Assembly: GCF_032460525.1 (NCBI RefSeq) | Contig: NZ_CP135963.1 | Span: 4,340,001 to 4,404,000, forward strand | Direction: 5' to 3' | DNA length: 64,000 nt | Origin: Geodermatophilus sp. DSM 44513 | GTDB taxonomy: Bacteria; Actinomycetota; Actinomycetes; Mycobacteriales; Geodermatophilaceae | Part shown: positions 1 through 8,467 of the stretch, one piece after another | How the letters are laid out: each line of letters opens with the position of its first letter | Position numbering within the stretch: position 1 is the first letter of the stretch | The notes under the pieces: generated by a model | What the model was told of the DNA's origin: nothing | The model's database searches: none | The model's input: the letters and a program-made list of their open reading frames with translations, nothing else | Position numbers and translations under genes: made by a program

Positions 1-56
1 CGGGCGGTGCGGGCGAGCAGCAGGCGGGCGGTGGACGGCAGCACGGGCTCCGGCAT
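1..56 (-). CDS. 5' end of an unidentified minus-strand gene (runs off the left edge)
   Basis: An ATG on the minus strand at 56 opens a frame that continues past the window edge; the 18 visible residues begin MPEPVLPSTARLLLARTA. It lies about 40 bp downstream of, and on the same strand as, the DUF3817 gene, so it could be the next gene of that operon. Too little is visible to name a family. Confidence 0.35.
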   Translation of the reverse strand, partial: MPEPVLPSTARLLLARTA

Positions 57-96
57 GACCGGGGACCGTAGCGAGCCGGGGGTCAGCGGGTGGGCC

Positions 97-423
97 TCAG
101 GAGGTCGGGGCCGCCTCGGGCACGGGCAGCCGGCCGGTGCGGGTGGCCCAGCGGTCGAACCAGAGGGTGGCCAGTGGCGGCACCGACGCGGCGAGGGCGA
201 GCAGCGTCGTCCCGGCGTTCCACCGCAGCACGCGGGCGGCCACGACCGTGACGACCAGGTAGACGACGAAGACCGCGCCGTGGACCGGGCCGAAGATCTG
301 CACCCCGCGCTCGGAGGTCGCCAGCACGTACTTGACGAACATCCCGAACAGCAGGCCCACCCAGGAGCCCGCCTCGGCCAGGGCGACGGCACGGAACGCG
401 AGGGCGACGGCGCGCGGGGTCAC
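97..423 (-). CDS. DUF3817 family integral membrane protein
   Basis: About 108 residues with three hydrophobic segments. The pattern GSWVGLLFGMFVKY, then GPVHGAVFVVYLV, then WFDRWA near the C-terminus is typical of the DUF3817 (YoaS-like) inner-membrane family of actinobacteria, whose function is unknown. I chose the GTG at 423 because the family's first helix begins right after it; the frame stays open to 546 but the extra residues are Arg-rich and unlike the family. It sits between an NlpC/P60 gene and an unidentified gene on the same strand. The family call is fairly safe; the start is less so. Confidence 0.8.
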   Translation of the reverse strand: MTPRAVALAFRAVALAEAGSWVGLLFGMFVKYVLATSERGVQIFGPVHGAVFVVYLVVTVVAARVLRWNAGTTLLALAASVPPLATLWFDRWATRTGRLPVPEAAPTS

Positions 424-560
424 GGCCCCATGGTCCCCGACCGCGCGGGACACCGGCCTCCCGCCCGCGGTGACCCCGACCACCCGCCGTCCCGGGCGGC
501 GCGCTTCTCGCGTCAGAGGCGGTCGGAGGCGCACTTGTCGCGACATTGGCGGTCCGGGGG

Positions 561-1619
561 TCAGACGGCGACGCGGGTGAACTTCGGCGGGGCGCCCATG
601 ACGTCGATGCTGGACACCTTGACCACGTCACCCGACGTCGGCGCGTGCACCATCTGGCCGTTGCCCAGGTAGATGCCGATGTGGCTGATCGGGCTGTAGA
701 AGGCGACCAGGTCCCCGGCGCGCGCCTCGGACCGGGACACCGGTGCGCCCATCGCCGACTGCATGCGGCTGGAGTGTGGCAGGTCGACCCCCGCGGCGGC
801 GAACGCGTACTGCACCAGGCCCGAGCAGTCGAAGGACGCCGGGCCCCCGGCCGCCCACACGTAGGGCTTGCCGCGCTGGGCCATCGCCCGGTCCACGACC
901 GCCTGCACCGAGCCGCTGCCCACCGCGACGGGGGCGGGGGCGGTCCCGGCCGGCGCCGGCTCCTCGCGCTCGACACGGCTGGCCCGGTCGCCCTCGGCGG
1001 GGCCGTGCGCGGCCGCGGCGGCCGCCAGGGCCGCCCGCCGCTCCTCGGCCGACAGCCGGGCGTAGTCGGCCTGGTAGGCGGTGATCTGCGCCTGCAGCTC
1101 CGCCTGCTGGCGGGCCACCGCGTCGTACTGCCGCTGCGCCTCGCCGGCGGCCCGGTCGGCCACCACCCGCGCCTGCCGGGCCGCCTCGCCGGCGGCGGCC
1201 GCCTGCTCCAGCAGCTCGCCCTGGTGGCCGGCCACCGCCTGCAGCAGGGTCACCCGGTTGACGAACTCCTCGGCCGACCCGCTGGTCAGCAGCGCCCGGA
1301 GGGCCCCCGCGCCCTCACCGGTGAAGGCGCTGCGCGCGATCCCGACCACGGCGTCCTGGGCGGTGGTGACCGCACGCTCCGCCTCGGTCACCGTCGCCGC
1401 GGCGGCCACCGCCGCGGCCTGCTGGCCGGCCATCTCCTCGCGGGCCTCGTTGAAGTCCTCGGTGAGGACCTCCAGCTCGTGCCCCCGGGCGGCGACGAGC
1501 TGCGCGGCCGCGGCGGCGGTCGTCGGCTCCTCGGCGACCGCGGGGACCGCGGCGAACGCGAGTCCGAGGACGCCGGCCAGGACGAGGGCGGCACGGCGGG
1601 CGGTGCGAGGGGTCGCCAT
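561..1619 (-). CDS. Secreted NlpC/P60 peptidoglycan endopeptidase with coiled-coil region
   Basis: A 352-residue exported cell-wall hydrolase. Residues 1-29 form a Sec signal peptide ending near AVAEE. Residues 35-200 are an Ala/Glu/Gln-rich coiled coil as in the RipA/PcsB/CwlO architecture. The C-terminal NlpC/P60 domain has the catalytic Cys265 in FDCSGL, His313 in SHIGIYLGNG and a third polar site near His325, so it should cleave D-Glu/meso-DAP bonds in peptidoglycan. I chose ATG 1619 because it directly precedes the signal peptide. A good promoter lies about 170 nt upstream (1795-1823), giving a long leader. A paralogue of the same design is at 42718-43797. Confidence 0.9.
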   Translation of the reverse strand: MATPRTARRAALVLAGVLGLAFAAVPAVAEEPTTAAAAAQLVAARGHELEVLTEDFNEAREEMAGQQAAAVAAAATVTEAERAVTTAQDAVVGIARSAFTGEGAGALRALLTSGSAEEFVNRVTLLQAVAGHQGELLEQAAAAGEAARQARVVADRAAGEAQRQYDAVARQQAELQAQITAYQADYARLSAEERRAALAAAAAAHGPAEGDRASRVEREEPAPAGTAPAPVAVGSGSVQAVVDRAMAQRGKPYVWAAGGPASFDCSGLVQYAFAAAGVDLPHSSRMQSAMGAPVSRSEARAGDLVAFYSPISHIGIYLGNGQMVHAPTSGDVVKVSSIDVMGAPPKFTRVAV

Positions 1620-1937
1620 GGTGCGGCGGCACTCCGTTCTGCTCCGGCCGCCCACCGGGCGGCTGACGGGCCCGGGCACGGTCGACCGCCCGGCCGCAGG
1701 TGCCGGTGCGCGCTGCACCCGGGTGGGCCGCGGGCCGTCACCCCGGGAGAGGAGGTCTCCACCTCGGTGACCGGGAGCCCCGGCGGATGCACTGAATGTA
1801 GTGGCGTGATCGCACTGTGACAATCAGGCCGGGCGCGTTTCGTCGGTCGTCGACGCGATCCCGCAGGTGGCCTGGGGCGGCCGGGGCCGCTGGGGCGGAC
1901 GGGGTTGCCCGGGGGTGCGCCGGGGCACGCAGCGGTC
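1620..1937. other. Intergenic region between divergent genes; long leader of the NlpC/P60 gene
   Basis: About 318 bp without a convincing gene. It holds the minus-strand promoter at 1795-1823 and a GC-rich, structured leader for the peptidase gene. Within the leader, GTCACC at 1738 and GGTGAC at 1766 face each other around a GAGGT/ACCTC stem. No consensus riboswitch core was recognisable. On the plus side it is also the upstream region of the small lipoprotein gene. Confidence 0.5.
1795..1823 (-). promoter_or_regulatory. Predicted promoter of the NlpC/P60 gene
   Basis: On the minus strand TTGTCA (1818-1823) and TACATT (1795-1800) are separated by exactly 17 nt, close to the housekeeping sigma consensus. 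Transcription would start near 1788, leaving a leader of roughly 170 nt before ATG 1619. Confidence 0.6.
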
Positions 1938-2132
1938 ATGGATCTGAAGCGACCCCTCGTCGTGCTGGTCACCGCGGCCGCGCTGGCCGGGTGCGGCAGC
2001 AACACCGATCTGCAGCGCGGCGAGGGCGAGTGCAACGCCGCCGAGGCCGGTGCCACCGACGAGGAGCTCTGCCAGGACACCGAGCAGGACAACCAGGAGC
2101 AGAGCGAGACCGAGGACGACAGCGAGGGCTGA
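1938..2132 (+). CDS. Small acidic putative lipoprotein
   Basis: A 64-residue protein starting MDLKRPLVVLVTAAALAGCG: short basic n-region, hydrophobic core and an LAGC lipobox, so it should be lipid-anchored at Cys18. The mature part is very acidic and Gln-rich, with two further Cys residues (ECN and LCQ) that could form a disulfide. No known family recognised. The Met chosen is the one directly before the signal peptide; an in-frame ATG at 1905 would only add residues unlike a signal. Function unknown. Confidence 0.65.
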   Translation: MDLKRPLVVLVTAAALAGCGSNTDLQRGEGECNAAEAGATDEELCQDTEQDNQEQSETEDDSEG

Positions 2133-2292
2133 CCACGACGCGACCCCGGGGCGGACCGACGGCTCCCGGCTGCACGGGTTACGGTCCGCCGGTGGCTGGA
2201 GACGCGTGCGGCGCCGTCGTCGGCACCGGGGCCGGCGGACCCGTGCGCGGCCCGGGCGGGTGCGCGGCGGCCCGGCCCCCGCTGGACCGGGG

Positions 2293-3165
2293 GTGAGCGC
2301 GACCTGGTCGGCGGCCCGCCTGCGCGCCGAGACGCGGGGGCTGCTGCAGGACGCCGCGGAACAGCTGCGCGGGCGCGACGTCGCGCTGATCGCCGCCGGC
2401 CTCACCTTCTACGCCAACATCGCCGTCGTCCCCCTGCTGCTGGTCGCGCTGTCCCTGACCGCCCTGGCCACCTCGCCGGAGGCCGTCCGGGACCTCGGTG
2501 GCCGGCTGGGCGAGCTGCTGCCCAGTCAGCTGGGGGCACCGGAGGCGGTGCGCACCCTGGTCGACACCGGCGTGTCGATGGGGCTGCTGGAGTTCGTGCT
2601 CGCCCTCGTCCCGCTGTCCTTCTACGGGGAGGGCCTGCGCCGGGCGCTGCTGCGCTTCACCACCGAGAAGGACACGCTCACCGGCTGGCGGGGCCGGCTG
2701 CTGGCCATGCCCCTGGTGGCCGCCTTCCCGGTGCTGGCCTACCCGCTGCTGATGGCCGCGGGGGTGATGGCGGACATGCAGGAGCGGGGCAGCGACGTGG
2801 GCAGCTTCTTCGTCGGCTACTACTCCGTGCTCGCCGTGCTCACCGTGCCACTGGGCTGGGGCTACGGGGTCATCGCCGGGGGACGGCGGCTGCGGCTGGC
2901 CGCCCTGGTGTCCGGCGTGCTGTTCACCGCCGCCTGCCTGTCGGGCTTCCTGCAGGGCTTCGTCGTGTTCCTGGCCCTGCCGCTGGCCCTCGGGTCCCCG
3001 TTCGGCGGCCTCACCGAGGTCGGCGCCGTCGTGGCGGTCAGCCTGTGGCTGTGGCTGCTGCACCTGGTGGTCATCGGGGGGTGGCTGCTCACCCAGGCCC
3101 TCGACGAGCGACTGCGCGACGCTGCTCAGCCCCCGGGCCGGCCCCCGGTGTCCGGCCGGCCCTGA
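2293..3165 (+). CDS. YihY/BrkB-family membrane protein
   Basis: About 290 residues with six hydrophobic segments in the YihY/virulence-factor BrkB pattern: an amphipathic N-terminus followed by LIAAGLTFYANIAVVPLLL, a central VPLSFYGEGLRRALLRF segment, and the terminal pair around LWLWLLHLVVIGGWLLTQ. The family was once labelled RNase BN in error; its true role is unresolved, with transport or envelope functions proposed. GTG 2293 is chosen because the longer frame upstream is Arg/Pro-rich read-through. The 3' end overlaps the convergent penicillin-binding protein gene by 40 bp. Confidence 0.8.
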   Translation: MSATWSAARLRAETRGLLQDAAEQLRGRDVALIAAGLTFYANIAVVPLLLVALSLTALATSPEAVRDLGGRLGELLPSQLGAPEAVRTLVDTGVSMGLLEFVLALVPLSFYGEGLRRALLRFTTEKDTLTGWRGRLLAMPLVAAFPVLAYPLLMAAGVMADMQERGSDVGSFFVGYYSVLAVLTVPLGWGYGVIAGGRRLRLAALVSGVLFTAACLSGFLQGFVVFLALPLALGSPFGGLTEVGAVVAVSLWLWLLHLVVIGGWLLTQALDERLRDAAQPPGRPPVSGRP

Positions 3166-5561
3166 CCGGGCTGCTCCGGCTGCCCGCCGCCGTCCTGCGG
3201 GTCCGGGGCCGGGGCGTCGGCCGGCGGCTGGCGCTCCGCGTCGGGCGCCGGGGCCTCCGACGGCGCCTCGGGGGCCTGCGGCCGGGACCCCGGCTGCTGC
3301 CGGTCGGTCTCGGCCGGCCGCTGCGGCGCCGGTGCCGGTGCGACGTAGTCCTCGCCGTTGCTGACCAGGATGGCGACCACCTGGCCGGGCACGGCGCGGC
3401 CGCCGCGGGGCGGGCTGGTGCCCAGCAGGGTGCCCCGCCGCCGGTCGCTGTCCACCTCGGCGGTGCGGTGCTCGAAGCCGGCGTCGGTCAGCGCCGTGCG
3501 GCAGGCACGCACCGACGTGCAGCCGGGCACCGGGCGGGTGTTGCCGTTCTCCACCTTCTCGTCGGCCGGCGGGAACTCCCCGCTGCCGCGTGCCTGCAGG
3601 ACCGGCGCCATGGCGTCGCGCCAGATGGTGGCCGCCTTGCCGCCACCGAAGCCGCGGACGCTCTGCTTCTCCTTGGGGTTGAGCACCATCACGCTGGCCG
3701 CGACCTCCGGCGTGTAGCCGACGAAGGCGATCGAGTCGTTGTCCTGCGCCGTCCCGGTCTTGCCGGCGATCTGGTGGCCGGGCACGTACGCGCGGGTGCC
3801 GGTCGCGCCGGGGAAGCCGGGCTCGACGTCCTTGCGCAGCATCTGGTTGAGCGTGTTGGCGACGCCGGGGGCGACCGCCTCGGGGGTGCACCGGTCGCCG
3901 AGGGCCAGGGGCTCGCCGTCGGCCCCGCGCAGCGGCCGGCCGTTCCGGTCGAGCACCTCGGTCACCGGGACGACGTCGCACTGGGTGCCGCTGGCCGCCA
4001 GCGTCGAGTAGGCGCTGGCCAGGGCCAGCGGGCTGGTGGCCTCCGCGCCGAAGGTGAACGACCCGCGGTTCTCGTCGATGATCCGCTGCGGCAGCGCGGG
4101 GTCGCTGAACTGGAACAACCCCATCCGCTCGGCCATCCGCACCGGCTCCTCGACGCTGCCGAGGGCGTCCTCCAGCGCCAGGAAGTAGGTGTTGGAGGAC
4201 TGGTAGAGCGCGGTGGTGAGGTCCAGCGTGGGGCGGTAGGTGCCGGCGTTCTCCACGTCGTAGGGGCGCCCGGCGTCCTGGTAGACGCGGGACACGTAGG
4301 GGTCCGACGTGGTCAGCGTGTAGTAGCGGGAGTAGCCCTCGGCCAGGGCCGCGGCCGCGGTGAAGACCTTGTAGGTCGAGCCGGAGCCCTTGCTGGCGGC
4401 CAGGTTGAGGTTGAACGACTCCTGCGCGCGGTCGTTCGGGTCGTAGCCGAACACGCGGTTGACGCTCATCGCCAGCAGGTGGCCGGTGCCCGGCTCGACG
4501 GCGGTGAACATGCCGGCCAGCCGGTCGCCCAGGGCCACCGTCTGCAGCACGGCGGCGTCCCCGGCGCGCTGCAGGTCGGGGTCCAGGGTGGTCCGGACGA
4601 CCAGCCCGTCGTTGTCCAGCTGCTCCTGGGTCAGCCCCAGCTCCTGGATCAGGTGGCGCTGCACGAAGTCGCAGACGAAGGGGCCCACGGTGGCCTCGGC
4701 GCAGCCGCGGCGGGGGGCCGGCGCCGGGGCCAGGCCCAGCGGGGACGCCTGCGCGGCGGCGGCCTCGGCCGGGTCGACGAGGCCCTGCTCGGCCATCCGG
4801 GACAGCACCTCGTCGCGCCGGGCGGTGGCCGCCTCCGGGTTGGTGAACGGGTCGTCCTCGGTCGGGCTCTGCGCGAGACCGGCCAGCAGCGCGGCCTGCG
4901 GCAGGGTGAGGGCCGCGGCGTCGACGCCGAAGAAGGCCTGCGCGGCCGGCTGCACGCCGTAGGCGTTCTGCCCGAAGTAGACGATGTTGAGGTAGCGGGT
5001 GATCAGCTCGTCCTTGGAGTAGGTGTCCTCCAGGGCGAGGGCCAGCCGGGCCTCGCGCAGCTTGCGGCCCAGCGTCTGCTCGGTGGCCGCGCTGCGCTCC
5101 TCGGGGGTGTCGGCGGTCTGCAGCAGGGTCTGCTTGACCAGCTGCTGGGTGAGCGTGGACCCGCCCTCCTGCACCCCGCCGGCGGCGATGTTCGTGGCCA
5201 GGGCGCGCGCCGTCCCCTGCACGTCCAGGCCGTGGTGGGCGTAGAAGCGGGCGTCCTCGATGGCGACCATGGCCTGCTTCATGACCTCGGCGATGCGGTC
5301 ACCGGGGACGGGGGCGCGGTTCTCCTCGTAGAAGGAGGTGATCACCTCGCCGTTGGCGGCCAGCAGCACGGTGTTGCCCGCCGGGGCGTCGACGGTCAGC
5401 TCGGTGGGCAGGTCGCCGAGCAGGCCGGTGGACTGCTGTGCGGCCACCGCGGGCCCCCCGACCCACGGGAGCAGCAGACCCGCCACGAGCGCACCGGCCA
5501 CCACGACCGTGACGGCGAGCTTGAGCAGCGTCCCGGCCCGTGCGTCCGTGCCCAGGTCCAT
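3126..5561 (-). CDS. Bifunctional class A penicillin-binding protein with PASTA domain
   Basis: An 811-residue peptidoglycan synthase. Residues 10-45 hold the membrane anchor. The GT51 glycosyltransferase domain carries Glu102 in EDARFYAHHG and the GGSTLTQQLVKQ motif. The transpeptidase has the serine nucleophile in STYK (Ser395), SSN (455-457) and KTG (601-603). One PASTA-like repeat follows (roughly 655-725), then a Pro/Gln/Gly-rich tail of about 85 residues. This matches actinobacterial PonA1/PonA2-type enzymes that build the wall outside the membrane. ATG 5561 precedes a typical short cytoplasmic tail and membrane helix; the frame upstream to 5666 lacks family features. Its end overlaps the BrkB gene convergently. 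Confidence 0.93.
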   Translation of the reverse strand: MDLGTDARAGTLLKLAVTVVVAGALVAGLLLPWVGGPAVAAQQSTGLLGDLPTELTVDAPAGNTVLLAANGEVITSFYEENRAPVPGDRIAEVMKQAMVAIEDARFYAHHGLDVQGTARALATNIAAGGVQEGGSTLTQQLVKQTLLQTADTPEERSAATEQTLGRKLREARLALALEDTYSKDELITRYLNIVYFGQNAYGVQPAAQAFFGVDAAALTLPQAALLAGLAQSPTEDDPFTNPEAATARRDEVLSRMAEQGLVDPAEAAAAQASPLGLAPAPAPRRGCAEATVGPFVCDFVQRHLIQELGLTQEQLDNDGLVVRTTLDPDLQRAGDAAVLQTVALGDRLAGMFTAVEPGTGHLLAMSVNRVFGYDPNDRAQESFNLNLAASKGSGSTYKVFTAAAALAEGYSRYYTLTTSDPYVSRVYQDAGRPYDVENAGTYRPTLDLTTALYQSSNTYFLALEDALGSVEEPVRMAERMGLFQFSDPALPQRIIDENRGSFTFGAEATSPLALASAYSTLAASGTQCDVVPVTEVLDRNGRPLRGADGEPLALGDRCTPEAVAPGVANTLNQMLRKDVEPGFPGATGTRAYVPGHQIAGKTGTAQDNDSIAFVGYTPEVAASVMVLNPKEKQSVRGFGGGKAATIWRDAMAPVLQARGSGEFPPADEKVENGNTRPVPGCTSVRACRTALTDAGFEHRTAEVDSDRRRGTLLGTSPPRGGRAVPGQVVAILVSNGEDYVAPAPAPQRPAETDRQQPGSRPQAPEAPSEAPAPDAERQPPADAPAPDPQDGGGQPEQPGQGRPDTGGRPGG

Positions 5562-5662
5562 GTGCACCCTTCCCGTGAGGTGCCCACCCCAACAGCATTC
5601 CCGGCCACCCACAACCACCCGCGCCGCGTGCGGACGGCGGGTGGTCGCGGCAGCACCACCCG

Positions 5663-7687
5663 TCACGCGCCGAGCGGTCCCGGCAGGTCGCCGCGGTGCA
5701 GCACGACCAGGGTGCTCACCGCCCGGGTGAGGACGACGTAGAGCCGGTGCAGCCCCCGCGGCTCGGCGGCCACGATCGCGGCGGGGTCCACCACGACGAC
5801 CGCGTCGAACTCCAGCCCCTTGGCCAGCGACGCCGGGACGACGGCCAGCGGCCCCACCGCGCCGTCGTCGGCCAGCACCGCCGCGGGCAGCCCGGCGGCG
5901 ACCAGGGCCGCGGCCACCCCGGGCGCGGCGGCGTCGGCGCAGACCACGCCGACCGAGCCCGGTGCGGCGGCCAGCTCGCGCACCACCTCGGGCAGCACCC
6001 CGTCCGCGCGGACCCGCAGCGACCCCGGCCCCCGGCGCACCGCCGTGGCCGCCGGCAGGCCGGGTGCGATGAGCGGCAGCAGCCGGTTGGCGTAGTCGAG
6101 GACCTCACCGGGCACCCGGTAGCCGCGCAGCAGCGGCCGCACCGCGGCGTCCGGGCGGCCGAGCCCGGCCAGGGTGTCGCCCCAGTCGGCCGCCGACCAG
6201 GGGCTGGTGGCCTGGGCCAGGTCGCCGAGGACGGTGAGCGACCCGGCGGCCAGCCGGCGGGCGACGGCCCGGCACTGCATCGGCGAGAGGTCCTGCGCCT
6301 CGTCGACGACGACGTGCCCGAAGCCGGGGGTGCGCTCCAGCAGCCCGGCCACCTCGTCGACCAGCACCGCGTCGGCCTCGGTCCAGACAGCGCGGGACAG
6401 CGGCCCGGCCGGGCGCCGCAGCAGCGCCTGCTCGGCGTCGTCCAGCACGCCGCGGGCCGCGCCGGCCAGCAGGGCGGGGTCGGTGAGCAGAGCGTGCACC
6501 AGCTCCGCGGCGTCCCGGGCCGGCCAGACGGCGTCGCAGAACGCCCGCACCTCCGGGCTGCGGGCCGCCCGGCGGGTCTCGGCGTCCGTCGGGCTGCCGC
6601 CGGCGGCCTCGGCCTGCCGTCGGGCGTCCTCGGCCACCAGCATGGCCAGCCGCTCCCGGCCGGCGGCGTGGTGCAGGACCTGCTGGTCGTCGGCGGCCCG
6701 GCCACGCCGGCGCAGGTCGTCGACGTACCGCTTGAGCCGCTCGACCGGCACCCGGCGCCGCCGCCCGGCCACCGGCACCTGCACGTCCTCGGCCGGCCTG
6801 GCGATCGACCCCCACAGCGCACGGTGCAGCACGTGCGCCATGCGGGCGTCGCCCTTGAGGACGGCGGCCTGCGGGGTGTCCTCGCCGCGCACCGGCACCC
6901 GGGCGGTCAGCTCACCGACGGTGGTCTGCTCGACGTCGACCTCGCCGAGGGTCGGCAGCACCTGCTCGATGTAGCGCAGGAACGCCCGGTTGGGCCCGAC
7001 GACGAGGACGCCGGTGCGGGCGAGCTGCCCGCCGTGGGTGTAGAGCAGGTAGGCCGCCCGGTGCAGGCCGACGGCGGTCTTGCCCGTGCCCGGGGCGCCC
7101 TGCACGCAGATCGACTCGGCCAGCGGCGCCCGCACGATGTCGTCCTGGTCGGGCGCGATGGTGGCCACGATGTCGCGCATCGGGCCCGAGCGCGGGCGCT
7201 CGATCGCCTCCCGCAGCACCTGGCCCCCGTCGTCGGGGTGGCTGGGGGAGCCCTCCCCCAGCAGCTCGTCCTCGTAGCCGGTGAGCTCGCCGCCGGAGAA
7301 GCCGAAGCGCCGGCGGCGCACCAGGCCCTGCGGGTCGGCCGCCCCGGCCCGGTAGAACGGCCGGCTCATCGGCGCCCGCCAGTCGATGACCACCGGGGTG
7401 CCGTCGGCGTCGCGGACGTGCCGGCGGCCGATGTGGAAGGTCTCGGTGGCGGTGTCGGTCCGTCCGAAGAAGGCCGGGACGCCGGGGTCGGCGGCCAGCG
7501 CGCGCAGCCGCTCGGCGCGGGCGGCGCCCAGCCGCTCGGCGGCCCAGGCGTCCACGCCGGCGTCGGTGACGGCGGTGGTGGCCGCGCGCATCGCGGTCAG
7601 GCAGTCGGCCGCGCGCGCGAGGTAGGCGCGCTCGGCGGCGAGGACGGGGTCGGGGGCGGTGGTCGTCTCGCTCGGTGCGGAGGACAC
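5663..7687 (-). CDS. HelD/HelR-like UvrD-family ATPase acting on RNA polymerase
   Basis: A 674-residue superfamily 1 helicase-like protein. Walker A is GAPGTGKT (197-204); Walker B/motif II is VVVDEAQDLSPMQC; the final helicase motif is LHRLYVVLTRAV. The N-terminal arm (residues 15-70), the FHIGRRHV..IDWRAPMSRPFYRA block and the overall length fit the HelD family, which removes stalled or rifampicin-bound RNA polymerase from DNA in actinobacteria (HelR). A UvrD-type DNA helicase is less likely because of the long N-terminal arm and the IDWRAP block. No rifampicin-associated element was seen upstream of the GTG start at 7687. It is followed on the same strand by the penicillin-binding protein gene. 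Confidence 0.85.
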   Translation of the reverse strand: MSSAPSETTTAPDPVLAAERAYLARAADCLTAMRAATTAVTDAGVDAWAAERLGAARAERLRALAADPGVPAFFGRTDTATETFHIGRRHVRDADGTPVVIDWRAPMSRPFYRAGAADPQGLVRRRRFGFSGGELTGYEDELLGEGSPSHPDDGGQVLREAIERPRSGPMRDIVATIAPDQDDIVRAPLAESICVQGAPGTGKTAVGLHRAAYLLYTHGGQLARTGVLVVGPNRAFLRYIEQVLPTLGEVDVEQTTVGELTARVPVRGEDTPQAAVLKGDARMAHVLHRALWGSIARPAEDVQVPVAGRRRRVPVERLKRYVDDLRRRGRAADDQQVLHHAAGRERLAMLVAEDARRQAEAAGGSPTDAETRRAARSPEVRAFCDAVWPARDAAELVHALLTDPALLAGAARGVLDDAEQALLRRPAGPLSRAVWTEADAVLVDEVAGLLERTPGFGHVVVDEAQDLSPMQCRAVARRLAAGSLTVLGDLAQATSPWSAADWGDTLAGLGRPDAAVRPLLRGYRVPGEVLDYANRLLPLIAPGLPAATAVRRGPGSLRVRADGVLPEVVRELAAAPGSVGVVCADAAAPGVAAALVAAGLPAAVLADDGAVGPLAVVPASLAKGLEFDAVVVVDPAAIVAAEPRGLHRLYVVLTRAVSTLVVLHRGDLPGPLGA

Positions 7688-7744
7688 GGCCGGAGGACCT
7701 TACGCGGTGCGGCGACATCCGTCACGGCACGTCCCGCGTCGATC

Positions 7745-7793
7745 ATCGGCAGGTGGCTGCTCGACCCGCCGACGGCGGCAGCCACCTGCCGAT
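7745..7793. terminator. Perfect 16-bp inverted repeat, probable terminator of the acVLRF1 operon
   Basis: ATCGGCAGGTGGCTGC (7745-7760) and its exact complement (7778-7793) flank a 17-nt loop. It begins 2 bp past the stop codon of the acVLRF1-like gene and lies upstream of the HelD-like gene, so it most likely ends transcription of the MFS-rhodanese-acVLRF1 run. Confidence 0.65.
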
Positions 7794-7795
7794 GG

Positions 7796-8467
7796 TCACG
7801 GGGAGGGGCGGTCGCCCGGCTCCACGATGTGCACCTCGACGGCGCGGAACTGCTGCGGGGTGGTCAGCAGCACCGCCTTGGTGGGCTCGCCGACCTCCAG
7901 GGCCGGCTCGCGGCGCAGCGCGGCCAGCGCCCGCAGCCGGGGGTCGGCCAGGACGTCGTCCACCAGACCGCGGTCGCCCCCGCTGAACAGCGCCTCGACC
8001 CCGCCGGCGTGCGGCGCCAGCACCCGGACGGCGGTCTCGACGGCGGCGTCCACGACCGCGTCGGTCTGGTGGGCGCGGCGCCGGGCGAAGCGCTGCTGCG
8101 ACCAGCCCCCGGCCGCCGTCCGCCCCTGGACCTGGCGGGCGTCGACCTTGGAGGCCACCAGGTCGCCGCCGTCGAACACGCCGACCGCCCACCGGCCGCG
8201 GCGGACCAGCAGCACGGCCGCCCGGTGCGGCACCCGCGCGGCCGCGCTGAACGACGACAGGAGCGCCGGGCCCGCGCGCCAGCCGAACGGCGCCCGCAAC
8301 ACGACCTCGGTGGTGTCCGCGCAGACCACCCGGACACCCTCGCCGGCCGGCTCCACGGTGTCGAAGGTGCCGTGCCTGGCGGCGACGCCGTCCAGCCAGC
8401 GGCCCAGGCGCTCGGGCGGGACGCGCAGCTGCCGGCCGCCGCCGGCCGCGGGCCGGGGACGGGTCAG
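7796..8467 (-). CDS. acVLRF1-family peptidyl-tRNA hydrolase (Vms1/eRF1-like ribosome rescue)
   Basis: About 223 residues matching the actinobacterial VLRF1 family, relatives of Vms1/ANKZF1 that cleave peptidyl-tRNA on stalled ribosomes. The signature GGWSQQRFARRRAHQ sits mid-protein, with the conserved Gln pair and Arg cluster of the release-factor-like loop, followed by an RNase-H-like fold with FSGGDRGLVDDVL. The start is uncertain. Homology begins right at the end of the rhodanese gene and no ATG or GTG lies close by in frame; the CTG at 8465-8467, overlapping the rhodanese stop, is the nearest candidate, while an upstream GTG would overlap that gene by more than 100 bp. Translational coupling is likely. 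Confidence 0.8.
   Translation of the reverse strand: MTRPRPAAGGGRQLRVPPERLGRWLDGVAARHGTFDTVEPAGEGVRVVCADTTEVVLRAPFGWRAGPALLSSFSAAARVPHRAAVLLVRRGRWAVGVFDGGDLVASKVDARQVQGRTAAGGWSQQRFARRRAHQTDAVVDAAVETAVRVLAPHAGGVEALFSGGDRGLVDDVLADPRLRALAALRREPALEVGEPTKAVLLTTPQQFRAVEVHIVEPGDRPSP

Noticed and set aside
1620..1794. Possible c-di-AMP (ydaO) riboswitch in the leader of the NlpC/P60 gene
   Set aside because: Such riboswitches often precede wall-hydrolase genes in actinobacteria and the leader is long, but the conserved core elements were not recognisable here, nor in the leader of the second NlpC/P60 gene.
3045..5741. An 898-codon open frame on the plus strand
   Set aside because: It lies antisense to the penicillin-binding protein gene, whose motifs are all intact; the plus-strand product is Gly/Arg/Val-rich without domains, a common effect of high GC.
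7688..7745. Rifampicin-associated element upstream of the HelD-like gene
   Set aside because: The short upstream region was read on both strands and no matching inverted repeat was found near the start codon.
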